Assembly: GCA_020002185.1 (NCBI GenBank)
Contig: JAHLWY010000254.1
Location: 1 to 64,000, forward strand
Length of the DNA: 64,000 nucleotides
Direction: 5' to 3'
DNA from: Paraescarpia echinospica
Lineage: Eukaryota; Annelida; Polychaeta; Sabellida; Siboglinidae
The notes beneath the pieces are model-generated. The model was not told the origin of the DNA, searched no databases, and saw only the letters and a list, made by a program, of their open reading frames with translations. A program made the position numbers and the translations under genes. Positions within the stretch are counted from its first letter, which is position 1; each line of letters opens with the position of its first letter. This document shows, in pieces, positions 44,287 through 55,444 of the stretch.

Positions 44287-44964
44287 ATGCCACCAAAGAC
44301 ACGACGAAACAGTTCGGACGATCCGGAGGCCCTCGCATTACGTCTAATCGAGTTACTGAGTGACGATGCCGTATTGGCGAAACTCAAAAGTGCGTTGTAT
44401 CCGCGTGACATTGCGGAACAACTCGATACTCTAAACGGTCGCATCGAACATTTGACAACAGAAATACGAGCGAAGGACTCGCGAATTGCCGAGCTGGAAA
44501 CGAAGGTCGACACGCTTGAGCAAACAGCTGACAAACTTGAACAATATACTCGTCGCTCAAACTTAACTTTCCACGGCATCGCGGAAAGAAGCGAGGGTGA
44601 GGACACAGACACCATAGTCCTCGAGATCATCAATGACAAGATGAAAACTACGCCGCCACTAACTAGAGAGGACTTAGAGCGAAGCCATCGCCTTGGCGCT
44701 AAACGAGCCACGGGGTGCCGCCCAATCATTGTGCGCTTTAAGACAGAGCGAAAGCGTGATAACGTTTTCCGCAGTCGCTTTAACCTGAAAGACTACAACA
44801 GAAGAAATAGTAATGCACGGGTCTTCGTTAACGAAGATTTAACAAGTCGTAGGTCAATGTTGGCTTATGAATGCAGAAAACTGAAAAACCAAAAAAAGAT
44901 CAACGACTGCTGGACTGCCAACGCCAAAATTATGGTCAAAGATCTCAGCAATAAAATAAAATAA
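44287..44964 (+). CDS. LINE ORF1 protein
   Basis: 225 residues from the first ATG (a GTG nine bases upstream is in frame but unlikely to be used). Order: a short basic start; an amphipathic coiled coil at about residues 40-95, rich in L/E/T heptads; the word LEQYTRRSNLTFHGI; an RRM-like part with DLERSHRLG and RPIIVRFKT; and a basic C-terminus. This is the layout of LINE ORF1 proteins, which coat the element's RNA as trimers and act as nucleic-acid chaperones. The frame is intact. C replaces S in TGCRPIIV against the other copy. Confidence 0.85.
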   Translation: MPPKTRRNSSDDPEALALRLIELLSDDAVLAKLKSALYPRDIAEQLDTLNGRIEHLTTEIRAKDSRIAELETKVDTLEQTADKLEQYTRRSNLTFHGIAERSEGEDTDTIVLEIINDKMKTTPPLTREDLERSHRLGAKRATGCRPIIVRFKTERKRDNVFRSRFNLKDYNRRNSNARVFVNEDLTSRRSMLAYECRKLKNQKKINDCWTANAKIMVKDLSNKIK

Positions 44965-45761
44965 ATCACATGTGTAAATGATTTCCAGTTGTACATATGT
45001 GAGTAATCACCAGTTGTACATCTGTAAATGATCTCCAGTTGTACGTTATTGTCATTGAAAGCATTGATAACTTGATAATCTGTAATACATTCAAGATTAT
45101 TGTGTGATTCTACTTTTTATGTGATTCTATTTTTTATGTATTTCAATTATTATGTATTACTGTTCTTCTGTCGGTTAAAATTATTATCAACATGCTAATT
45201 CATATTTTGAAAAATAATAATTACATAATCTACTTATGCTGTATGACCAACTGCAATTAACAGTTTACAGTATTGTTGATATATCTGATGATATATGGGC
45301 TATTCATGCCCTTTTGTTTTCTTTTGTTGTATGAATGACATTTAAATAACTAGTATTATAACTAATCGTTTCTCTCCTCATAACATCAGTAATGCTTAAT
45401 TACTTCTGATATCTTGATACTGGATTAATCAAGACATTATATCTCTTTTATTATTATTTTTAGATTGACAACTGTTAATTTATATGCAGCCACTGTTGAT
45501 AACATTGCTCACCCCTTTCTCTGGCGTTACGCCTTATATTCATGACCCAACACCCAATCTGTCATGTTTTTTTTCTTATCTTTTATATTTATTTTATTCT
45601 AAGTCTAGTCTTGACTACTTTGATATATGCCCTGTCACACACGGAGTACTTCCTAACATTCACATATGCACAGGAAATAAATACAAGTTCACTCTTTTGT
45701 AAAATACCTAACATACGTACAAAGGCTGGCTATATTATTGTTTTATGTCCGAACCTAAGCA
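44965..45761. other. LINE inter-ORF region
   Basis: About 800 AT-rich bases between ORF1 and ORF2. A repeated word, CCAGTTGTACAT, occurs three times just after ORF1. Small frames at 45,484-45,772 are not recognisable. Confidence 0.55.
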
Positions 45762-47256
45762 ATGACTTCTGATGTGACATTTCTCTCCCACTTGGGAGGT
45801 ATCCGAAACTGTTCTTTAATAAATCTTCTAGATATAAACGAAAATAGTACTGAACAAAATGAACCTCAGTTGATCCATTGTTCTTCATACTATGACATCG
45901 ATGTGTTTCATAAGTTAGCACACAAAAATACTGATAATTTTAGTATCCTAAGCTTAAATATTCAATCCATTAATGCTAAATTTGATGAACTTAAACTTTT
46001 TGTAGAGCTTCTAAATACTAAACAATTTAAATGTACCATTATATGTTTGCAAGAAACATGGAAGTCAAATCATGATAATTTATCTCAATTCAGTTTACAC
46101 GGATATGATCTAATTTGCTCAGGGGAAACATTATAGTGTCAAAGGGGGTTTAATAATTTACGTAGATAATAAATATAAATATAAAGTACTTAAGAATATC
46201 AACATGTATGAACATTGGGAGGGGTTAGTAATTCAAGTAACTGGAGGCAGCTTATCAAAAACACTTACTATTGGAAACATATACAGACCACCTAGGTCAT
46301 TAAATCAAAATATTATAGATTTCATAGTTGAATTTTCAACAACAATGGCTACTCTAGAAAGTTGTAATAATCTAATAATTTCAGGCGATTTCAATATCAA
46401 TCTACTGAAAATAAACGAGAACAAAATATATAGTGAATTTTTTGATACTATAATTGCATACAGTCTCTATCCACAAATTACCTTTCCAACTCGCTTTACC
46501 AGAACTAACGGAACACTGATAGACAACTTTTTCAGTAAATTAAATAAATCAATATTAGATAGCACTGCAGGAATCTTCACTAATACCCTTTCTGATCATC
46601 AACCTTACTTCCTAATCATGAGTATCAACGTAAAATCCAAACCTCCTCCAAAATTTGTACGAGTAAATCTACAAAATAAGGTAGCTATGCATAATGTTAA
46701 ACTAGAGATAAATTCGGATGCAATGTATAACAAACTAAACAAATCTCCTACGGCTGACCCCAATTTAAATTATAACATAATACACGAAGAAATTATGCTT
46801 CTAACTAACCTAAAAACATATAACTCAATATTAAAGAAAAATATTCGTACTCTCAAACAAATGTACTTTGAGTCACGCTTTAACCGATATAAAGATGACA
46901 TTAGAAATACATGGAAAACCATAAATGAATTTATCTCCAAAAACAATTCAAACAACACTGTTTTGTTTAAAAGTAACGGTATAACTATAACAGATAAAAC
47001 TGTTATTGCAAACCAATTTAACAACTTTTTTACAAGTATAGGTCAGTCGACAGCACAATACATTCATTACAATGGACATAAGGATTATAATTACTACTTA
47101 AATGATAATGTCCATTCCGTTTTCAGTCTATTAAATGTTGATGAAGAAATAGTCAAGAAAACCATTGAAAGCCTTCCCAATAAAAGCAGTAGTGGCTATG
47201 ACGGTATTTCCTGTAAACTTTTGAAAATAATTGAACCCTCCATCAAGAAAATATAG
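45762..47256 (+). pseudogene. LINE ORF2 (endonuclease, RT start), broken
   Basis: The first part, 45,762-46,136, has the endonuclease start (LSLNIQSINAKFDEL, LQETW). A TAG after GETL and a frame change near 46,140-46,150 break it. The second part, from 46,204, holds SGDFNINLL, LIDNFF and SDHQPYF of the endonuclease, then the RT N-terminal segment SSSGYDGISCKLLK. RT ends at the palindrome boundary, and the last few residues come from foreign DNA. The TAG and frame change are shared with the other copy; the two other breaks of that copy are absent here. Confidence 0.87.
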
Positions 47257-47288
47257 ATATTATTTGAATATAATATCTATATTCAAAT
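47250..47288. repeat. Overlapping AT-rich hairpins at breakpoint
   Basis: AATATAGATATTAT (47,250-47,263) pairs perfectly with ATAATATCTATATT (47,270-47,283). ATTTGAATATA (47,262-47,272) also pairs perfectly with TATATTCAAAT (47,278-47,288). The two hairpins are mutually exclusive and start five bases after the palindrome 2 left arm ends. Confidence 0.92.
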
Positions 47289-47572
47289 CTACACATATAA
47301 ATGTTTCTAGTAATAATTCATTCGGGTTAATAATATTCTTATTATTATATTATTGTGTTTGGTATTTTTATTCATAAAATTGGGTACAGATTATGCTTAA
47401 TCAGCAACAAAACGGAACAAATTTTCACAGACCACATCTATGAATCTCACTTCCCCACCTCCCGAAACAGCCTCGCTAATGGCCTGCTGGTGATGCTAAT
47501 GTGGTGTCTGAATATAAAATGAAACCAATCGGTCCACGAATCTCACACCCCACTCTATTGTCCTTTCAGTTA
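47289..47572. other. Non-coding S2 DNA
   Basis: I see no gene or repeat with clear structure. Confidence 0.45.
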
Positions 47573-47638
47573 GAAACCCGACCCACTGCATTATGGGGGT
47601 GAACTTCAGCGTGAACATGTGGCGCCCTCTGCAGTGTC
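47573..47638. repeat. 65-bp direct repeat, left
   Basis: GAAACCCGACCCACTGCATT through GTGGCGCCCTCTGCAGTGTC; repeated with three or four differences at 47,923-47,987. Confidence 0.9.
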
Positions 47639-47922
47639 AAAGGCTTTCTTTAGGTCAATAAAAACTCCAATAGCATACTTGTTGTTTTCCTGTGAGTTTG
47701 TAATTTCTTCTACCAAATCTAAAAGAGCCTCAGTTGTTGACATGTTAGACCTAAAACCATACTGACTTGGACTGAGTATATCATATTTTTATAGGAATAA
47801 GTCCATTCTGTTATTATATAGTTTCTCCAGAATTTTTGAGAATTGTGGTAATAATGATATTGGCCTGTAATTTGTAAACACATTCTTTTCACCCGACTTA
47901 AATAGTGGAACAATTTTCATCC
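47630..47922 (-). pseudogene. Fragment of a second LINE's reverse transcriptase
   Basis: On the minus strand this reads KIVPLFKSGEKNVF, NYRPISLLPQFSKILEKL, a stop, then PSQYGFRSNMSTTEALLDLV and FIDLKKAFDTA. These are the RT fingers and palm up to motif A, with its catalytic D. Everything before and after is missing. It is similar to, but clearly not the same family as, the LINE in the B arms. The end with motif A overlaps the last bases of the left 65-bp repeat. Confidence 0.85.
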
Positions 47923-47987
47923 GAAACCCGACCCACTGCATTATGGGGTGAACTTCAGCGTGAACATGTGGCGCCCTCTGCATTGTG
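47923..47987. repeat. 65-bp direct repeat, right
   Basis: Second copy of 47,573-47,638, ending GTGGCGCCCTCTGCATTGTG. Confidence 0.9.
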
Positions 47988-49283
47988 AAAAATATAACCC
48001 TACACGAGCGTATAGAGTCTGTACTTGGTGCTTTTATCCAGTCTGTTTCACATCTCATGAGAAAATTGTATAAACTATGTTGGTTCTGTGTTGTTGAAAA
48101 TATTGGACCCACCCAAAATAATTGCCTAATCCGATCAAAGAGTGGAATTTTATTTCCAAGGATGCTGCAAAACAGGTGTTTTGTGTGGTCTTTTCCATAT
48201 TCCAACATTAGTTTAGTAAAAACTACATAATATTAGGGTGAGATATAACGAACCCACCCGATGTATTTGCTGAATCCGATCAAAAATTGAAATCTTATTC
48301 TAAAGAAACAACAAACAAGTGGTGATTGTATCAGACCTTCCCCATAAAGTGACTATAGACTCTTTGACAATATGGTGGACACTATTTACGGTTAATATCT
48401 CACTGCTTTGCTTTGTGGTTGCCCAGGCTCCCAGTTGTTGTTGTTAGGAATCGCCGTTGTCAGAAGGTTTCAAGAGGCCGCATTCGGTGCTCTCTGGCAG
48501 CAACCGGATTACTACTTATGAGACGCCGTGTACAGACTCAGCTAAGACAACTGTTATTCTAAATTACACCAAGGAAAAGGACGGCTCTTCGACATTTTAG
48601 GTGATTTTGTCAATTACGCAATAAAGAACATCGCTTGCAAATATTGCAGATCAGATTATGCAACGCTATTGCCTGTGTGTGTGTGTGTGTGCCAGAATAT
48701 GTATTTACTTCGGTGACGTGATTGAGGACAGCCGCAGAACTTAATTTTGGCACCAAGAGTTCGAATCATTTCAAAGAACACTTCCAACTGTTTATGAAAC
48801 AATTATTTTCCTTGTAGGGTTAGGCGAGCCAATGTTTGTTTTGGAATCTTAGACTAGCCTATGATTGTTATTTTAGCACCTATGTCGACGCCAACCCTTG
48901 ATCGGTGCTGGCCGTTGACCAACTATACAAAGTGTTTCTACAGGCAATCAGTTGATTCAGCAACTAGCGCGACTTACACAGCGATGATATTGTTTCACGT
49001 GAAAGGTTGCCAAAATGCTGCGAGTGTTGATAATTACAACATGGCTTTGGCTGTTGATTACCTATAATGCTAATCGTCACCCAGAGTTGTACTTTCAGTC
49101 AGCAAATGACGGCTCGTATCGGCGTTAATAACGAGAAGTGAAGCAATGTTCATCACACTAATTGTTTGATAACAAGGCCGAACCCAAGAACACCTATAAG
49201 AATCGCCCACACGATCGCCAGGATACGAATATGCATGGAAACTTGTTCGTGTTCTCGTGTATTCGTTAGCTCTGGAGATTCTA
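47988..49283. other. Non-coding S2 DNA
   Basis: No gene is supported. A weak pair of related stretches occurs near 48,105-48,185 and 48,250-48,330 (ACCCACCC, then TGAATCCGATCAAA or TAATCCGATCAAA). A (TG)n of eight units is near 48,676-48,691. Confidence 0.45.
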
Positions 49284-49825
49284 CATCCCTTACAAAAAGA
49301 GTCAATGGTATACCATTGAATACCATTCGGTACCGTTGGACCCTTTAATGGTAAATCAGTAGGATTCAGTGGTACTTTCAATGGTATTTGAAAATACCAT
49401 TCAATACCATTGAACCATTCGATAATAAATCAGTGTATCAATTGCACTCTCAATGGTATTTGAACATACCATTCAATACCATTCAATGATAAATCAGTGT
49501 CTCAAAGTTACTCTCGATGGTATTTGAACATATCATTCAATACCATTCAACGATAAATCAGTAAGTCTCAGTAATACTTTCAATGACATTTGCACATACC
49601 ATTCAGTACCACTGGACCACCAAATGATAAATTAGGTTTCGGTGGTACTCGCAATGGTATTTGAAATACCATTCAATGAAAAACCTGTGTGTCCCAGTGG
49701 TACTCTCAATGATATTTGAACATACCATTCAGTACCACTGCACCATTCAATGATAAATCATGTTTCAGTGGTACTGTACTCGCAATGGCATTTGAACATA
49801 CCATTCAATACCATTCAATGAACAA
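49284..49825. repeat. CATT-type minisatellite, downstream of LINE
   Basis: About seven units of 60-70 bases, each with AATGGTATTTGAACATACC, CCATTCAATGATAAATCAG and GTGGTACTC words. The left edge is ATCCCTTACAAAAA, the inverse of the right edge of the array at 508-1,013. This is the part of the array on the 3' side of the LINE insertion. Confidence 0.9.
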
Positions 49826-50280
49826 TCAAGAACAAGAACAAGAAAGAACAAGAAAGTTTCATTTAGACCCCAATTACAATATGTGTATAATATGAAATTA
49901 ACGTAACATGAACAGGCATATATATATACAAATGCAGTGTAATTTCAAATTAGATGGGGTCTGTGACTCCTATTAAGACAATAACAGTCGCTCTCATAGG
50001 AGCCACAGTAATAATTTGTTTCAATTCAATTTTACCGAAGGAAGTGCAAATGTAAATGTAAAAGTAAAAGTGCAGGAAAAGAAAAGAAACCGAGATTACT
50101 TGATTACATATATGCATGTACTGGAGTATTAAAGGTATGTTAAAATAAACAAATACTAGTTGTCATTAGTACACTTCAATATACTTGATATGTATGTGTA
50201 TATGCACAATTATAATATCCATATGCTGATTTATATACATACAATACATATCCATACATATCACATGCATTAATACAGTT

Positions 50281-53245
50281 TTAATGACTTTGATAGCATG
50301 TATAGCAGTTTAATATTGTCCACGTATCTACGTATTTTTCTAATAAATTGTTTTTTGCGTAATTACCAAAACTTCTGAAGCTATGTGTTCCAATCTTCTC
50401 TGTGACTAACTTTGAGGTATTGTTAATGACATGTGGCAAACTGTATCTAAGACATCTTTTGGCAAATTCATGTTTTGTTCTGAATGGGTGTAACTCTGTT
50501 TTTTCCTTGTGTTGTAATTGTGTACGTAAGCATTTGTAATTATTTTCCAATTTAATAGATAAGCAGGGAGGTCATGATGTACATATTTATAATAAAACTT
50601 AAGTTCATGTAATTTTAACATGTCATCAATTTTTAAGATTTTCAATTTTTTGAAAAGTGGCTCAGACTGTGAATTATATTTACTTATAGATAACATTCTC
50701 ATAGCTTTCTTTTGTATTTTCAACATTCGACTACCTTGGTATCCCCACACCATAATACAATAATTGATATGTGTTAAAAATAACGTATTATATAAGATAA
50801 TTTTAGTTTCTATGGAAAAGACATATTTTAGTCTGGTTAAGATGCCGACTGTTTTGGAACACTTGTTTGATACTTTTTCAATGTGTTTATTCCAATTTAA
50901 ATTTGTATCTAAAATAAGTCCTAAAAATTAAATTCATCTACTCTTTAAATGTTTGTACCATTTATATTGAGCGTAAAGTTATCGACAGCTTTATTTTGCA
51001 TGTGAAAAATCATATATTTGGAAATGTTTCTGTTTAATTATAATTTATTAATGTTTAACCATTCAATTATTTTAAGGAGTTCATCATTTATTGCCGATTC
51101 TATATTTCTATTTGGGGAGTTACCTTGAAATTAATTGATGGTGCTAAATAAGGTGGTATCGTCGGCATACATAATAAAGTTAAACATTTCGCTAGCTTTA
51201 GGAAAATCATTAATGTATATTATGAATAATTTAAGACCAAGAATAGATCCTTGTCGTACACCAATTGTGATAGGTAGGATATCAGAACTTTCATTTTGAA
51301 ATTCGGTGTATTGTCTTCTATTGCTTAAGTAGCTATTAAATAGATTCAGGGTAGGACCCTGTAATCCATAATATCTTAGTTTAGTTAGTAATATCGAGTG
51401 ATCAATTGTATCGAAGGCCTTAGAGAGGTCAAGAAAAATACTGAAAGGAACATAATTTTTATCAATTTGTGTAATTATTCTATCTATTAGTTCAACTGAT
51501 ACATGCTCGGTAGTGTTTTTTTCTAAAACCATATTGATTTTTAACAAATAGATCAGAATAATTAAAGTATGCTGTTAGTTGACTAGATATTATTTTCTCT
51601 ATCACTTTTGAAATTGTTGGAAGAAGAGATATGGGTCTATAATTTTTAAAATCAGATGGGTCATCTTTCTTAAAAATAGGAATTACTTTAGCGAGTTTAA
51701 GTGTATCGGGAAATATACCAGTATTTATTACTTGATTTATTACTAGGGTTAATGGTTTGATGATGGAGGGTTCAATTATTTTCAAAAGTTTACAGGAAAT
51801 ACCGTCATAGCCACTACTGCTTTTATTGGGAAGGCTTTCAATGGTTTTCTTGACTATTTCTTCATCAACATTTAATAGACTGAAAACGGAATGGACATTA
51901 TCATTTAAGTAGTAATTATAATCCTTATGTCCATTGTAATGAATGTATTGTGCTGTCGACTGACCTATACTTGTAAAAAAAGTTGTTAAATTGGTTTGCA
52001 ATAACAGTTTTATCTGTCATAGTTATACCGTTACTTTTAAACAAAACAGTGTTGTTTGAATTGTTTTTGGAGATAAATTCATTTATGGTTTTTCATGTAT
52101 TTCTAATGTCATCTTTATATCGGTTAAAGCGTGACTCAAAGTACATTTGTTTGAGAGTACGAATATTTTTCTTTAATATTGAGTTATATGTTTTTAGGTT
52201 AGTTAGAAGCATAATTTCTTCGTGTATTATGTTATAATTTAAATTGGGGTCAGCCGTAGGAGATTTGTTTAGTTTGTTATACATTGCATCCGAATTTATC
52301 TCTAGTTTAACATTATGCATAGCTACCTTGTTTTGTAGATTTACTCGTACAAATTTTGGAGGAGGTTTGGATTTTACGTTGATACTCATGATTAGGAAGT
52401 AAGGTTGATGATCAGAAAGGGTATTAGTGAAGATTCCTGCAGTGCTATCTAATATTGATTTATTTAATTTACTGGAAAAGTTGTCTATCAGTGTTCCGTT
52501 AGTTCTGGTAAAGCGAGTTGGAAAGGTAATTTGTGGATAGAGACTGTATGCAATTATAGTATCAAAAAATTCACTATATATTTTGTTCTCGTTTATTTTC
52601 AGTAGATTGATATTGAAATCGCCTGAAATTATTAGATTATTACAACTTTCTAGAGTAGCCATTGTTGTTGAAAATTCAACTATGAAATCTATAATATTTT
52701 GATTTAATGACCTAGGTGGTCTGTATATGTTTCCAATAGTAGGTGTTTTTGATAAGCTGCCTCCATTTACTTGAATTACTAACCCCTCCCAATGTTCATA
52801 CATGTTGATATTCTTAAGTACTTTATATTTATATTTATTATCTACGTAAATTATTAAACCCCCTTTGACACTATAATGTTTCCCCTGAGCAAATTAGATC
52901 ATATCCGTGTAAACTGAATTGAGATAAATTATCATGATTTGACTTCCATGTTTCTTGCAAACATATAATGGTACATTTAAATTGTTTAGTATTTAGAAGC
53001 TCTACAAAAAGTTTAAGTTCATCAAATTTAGCATTAATGGATTGAATATTTAAGCTTAGGATACTAAAATTATCAGTATTTTTGTGTGCTAACTTATGAA
53101 ACACATCGATGTCATAGTATGAAGAACAATGGATCAACTGAGGTTCATTTTGTTCAGTACTATTTTCGTTTATATCTAGAAGATTTATTAAAGAACAGTT
53201 TCGGATACCTCCCAAGTGGGAGAGAAATGTCACATCAGAAGTCAT
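50281..53245 (-). pseudogene. LINE ORF2 (endonuclease-RT), broken
   Basis: Pieces in order: endonuclease start 53,245-52,871; endonuclease with SGDFNINLL and SDHQPYF 52,803-52,093; RT with KVIPIFKKDDPSDF and NYRPISLLP 52,001-51,492; RT core with FLDLSKAFDTIDH, GVRQGSILG and YADDT 51,547-51,131; then C-terminal pieces 50,753-50,406 and 50,550-50,281 with GYQGSRMLKIQKKA and LFKKLKILKIDD. Breaks shared with the truncated copy are the early TAG and frame change. Breaks found only here are W to TGA in RNTWK and one extra T after NQFNN. The layout suits the CR1/L2/Jockey-like group. Confidence 0.87.
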
Positions 53246-54042
53246 TGCTTAGGTTCGGACATAAAACAATAATATAGCCAGCCTTTGTACGTATGTTAGG
53301 TATTTTACAAAAGAGTGAACTTGTATTTATTTCCTGTGCATATGTGAATGTTAGGAAGTACTCCGTGTGTGACAGGGCATATATCAAAGTAGTCAAGACT
53401 AGACTTAGAATAAAATAAATATAAAAGATAAGAAAAAAAACATGACAGATTGGGTGTTGGGTCATGAATATAAGGCGTAACGCCAGAGAAAGGGGTGAGC
53501 AATGTTATCAACAGTGGCTGCATATAAATTAACAGTTGTCAATCTAAAAATAATAATAAAAGAGATATAATGTCTTGATTAATCCAGTATCAAGATATCA
53601 GAAGTAATTAAGCATTACTGATGTTATGAGGAGAGAAACGATTAGTTATAATACTAGTTATTTAAATGTCATTCATACAACAAAAGAAAACAAAAGGGCA
53701 TGAATAGCCCATATATCATCAGATATATCAACAATACTGTAAACTGTTAATTGCAGTTGGTCATACAGCATAAGTAGATTATGTAATTATTATTTTTCAA
53801 AATATGAATTAGCATGTTGATAATAATTTTAACCGACAGAAGAACAGCAATACATAATAATTGAAATACATAAAAAATAGAATCACATAAAAAGTAGAAT
53901 CACACAATAATCTTGAATGTATTACAGATTATCAAGTTATCAATGCTTTCAATGACAATAACGTACAACTGGAGATCATTTACAGATGTACAACTGGTGA
54001 TTACTCACATATGTACAACTGGAAATCATTTACACATGTGAT

Positions 54043-54720
54043 TTATTTTATTTTATTGCTGAGATCTTTGACCATAATTTTGGCGTTGGCAGTCCAGCAG
54101 TCGTTGATCTTTTTTTGGTTTTTCAGTTTTCTGCATTCATAAGCCAACATTGACCTACGACTTGTTAAATCTTCGTTAACGAAGACCCGTGCATTACTAT
54201 TTCTTCTGTTGTAGTCTTTCAGGTTAAAGCGACTGCGGAAAACGTTATCACGCTTTCGCTCTGTCTTAAAGCGCACAATGATTGGGCGGGACCCCGTGGC
54301 TCGTTTAGCGCCAAGGCGATGGCTTCGCTCTAAGTCCTCTCTAGTTAGTGGCGGCGTAGTTTTCATCTTGTCATTGATGATCTCGAGGACTATGGTGTCT
54401 GTGTCCTCACCCTCGCTTCTTTCCGCGATGCCGTGGAAAGTTAAGTTTGAGCGACGAGTATATTGTTCAAGTTTGTCAGCTGTTTGCTCAAGCGTGTCGA
54501 CCTTCGTTTCCAGCTCGGCAATTCGCGAGTCCTTCGCTCGTATTTCTGTTGTCAAATGTTCGATGCGACCGTTTAGAGTATCGAGTTGTTCCGCAATGTC
54601 ACGCGGATACAACGCACTTTTGAGTTTCGCCAATACGGCATCGTCACTCAGTAACTCGATTAGACGTAATGCGAGGGCCTCCGGATCGTCCGAACTGTTT
54701 CGTCGTGTCTTTGGTGGCAT
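54043..54720 (-). CDS. LINE ORF1 protein, second copy
   Basis: 225 residues, mirror of 44,287-44,964 and intact. One residue differs (S for C in TGSRPIIV). Coiled coil, RRM-like part and basic tail as in the other copy. An open ORF1 beside a badly broken ORF2 means the element cannot move on its own. Confidence 0.85.
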   Translation of the reverse strand: MPPKTRRNSSDDPEALALRLIELLSDDAVLAKLKSALYPRDIAEQLDTLNGRIEHLTTEIRAKDSRIAELETKVDTLEQTADKLEQYTRRSNLTFHGIAERSEGEDTDTIVLEIINDKMKTTPPLTREDLERSHRLGAKRATGSRPIIVRFKTERKRDNVFRSRFNLKDYNRRNSNARVFVNEDLTSRRSMLAYECRKLKNQKKINDCWTANAKIMVKDLSNKIK

Positions 54721-54986
54721 GTTCGGCACTGTGGTGGATGTTGTGTAATCACAGGTGTAGCGATTGTTGTTGGGCCTCGGTAGTTGTTACGTAACCTTGG
54801 TCGGTTGTTTTGTCTGGTCAAGAGCGACGTAGTCCTAGGGAAGCATTTATGGAGTGGACGATAATTGACCCGTTTCAGATTGCACCATTAAATATCTGGC
54901 AAATACCACGAAATGTCATTCTTCTTTTGCGTAGTTAACTCACCTAACCTTTCTTAGGCCCGGATAGTTACCCTGCACACATCTCA

Positions 54987-55444
54987 GCGTCTCAATGGTA
55001 CTCTCAATTGTATTTGAACACACCTACCATTCAGTACCACTGAACCATTCAATGATACAATTAATCATGTTTCGGTGGTACTCATAATGATATTTGAACA
55101 TATCATTCAATACCATTCAATGATAAATCAGTGTTCAGTGTGTCTCAGTGGTACTCTCAATGGTATTTGAACTTATCATTCAGTAGCACTGCACCATTCA
55201 GTGATCAATCAGGTTGGTGCCAGTGGTATGGTATTTGAAAAGTACCATCCAATACCTTTGAAAGGTTACACAACAAACCACGTGTACTGCATGGATACAG
55301 TCGAGCCTCAGTAGTAAACTGGCGAGTCTTATTCATATTTGAAAACATAATTCATTATTCTGAACGTCGACAACGTACCCCTTGCCTAGAAACCATTGAA
55401 CGTTCAGTGGTAAACTGAATGGTACTTTCAACTCAGTGGTACCA
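54987..55444. repeat. CATT-type minisatellite, B' arm, upstream of LINE
   Basis: Mirror of 43,563-44,020. Confidence 0.85.

Larger units (their letters stand above)
34729..47245 (+). repeat. Palindrome 2, left arm
   Basis: Reverse complement of 51,761-64,000. It overlaps the outer part of the right arm of palindrome 1 (34,729-41,158) and adds the B segment (41,159-47,245) with a minisatellite and a truncated LINE. The inner end is exact: both arms share ...CCCTCCATCA, then the left reads AGAAAATA and the right reads TCAAACC. The outer end is set by the window edge. Confidence 0.96.
44021..47245 (+). mobile_element. LINE (APE-type non-LTR), truncated copy
   Basis: A non-LTR retrotransposon with ORF1 (coiled coil and RNA-binding), an apurinic-type endonuclease and the start of reverse transcriptase. 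It is cut at 47,245 after the RT residues E-P-S-I, where the palindrome arm ends. The missing 3' half is present in the other arm and S2. The 5' end is approximate, placed where minisatellite words stop. Confidence 0.88.
47246..51760. other. Palindrome 2 spacer (S2)
   Basis: About 4.5 kb of unmirrored DNA. The right part, 49,284-51,760, is the natural continuation of the right arm: the 3' half of a LINE and the far side of the minisatellite it sits in. The left part, 47,246-49,283, is unrelated sequence with AT hairpins at the junction, a fragment of another LINE and no recognised gene. Confidence 0.93.
49826..54986 (-). mobile_element. LINE (APE-type non-LTR), full-length but broken copy
   Basis: On the minus strand: 5' end near 54,986, ORF1, endonuclease, RT with the YADD box, a C-terminal domain, and a 3' tail of TTCTTG-like repeats (49,826-49,857). 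It is inserted in the CATT-type minisatellite, which resumes on both sides. Coordinates of the 5' end are approximate, and no clear target duplication could be read because both flanks are repeats. Confidence 0.88.

Noticed and set aside
48861..49381. Small plus- and minus-strand frames in S2
   Set aside because: No motif, no conservation in another copy, and partly within minisatellite DNA.
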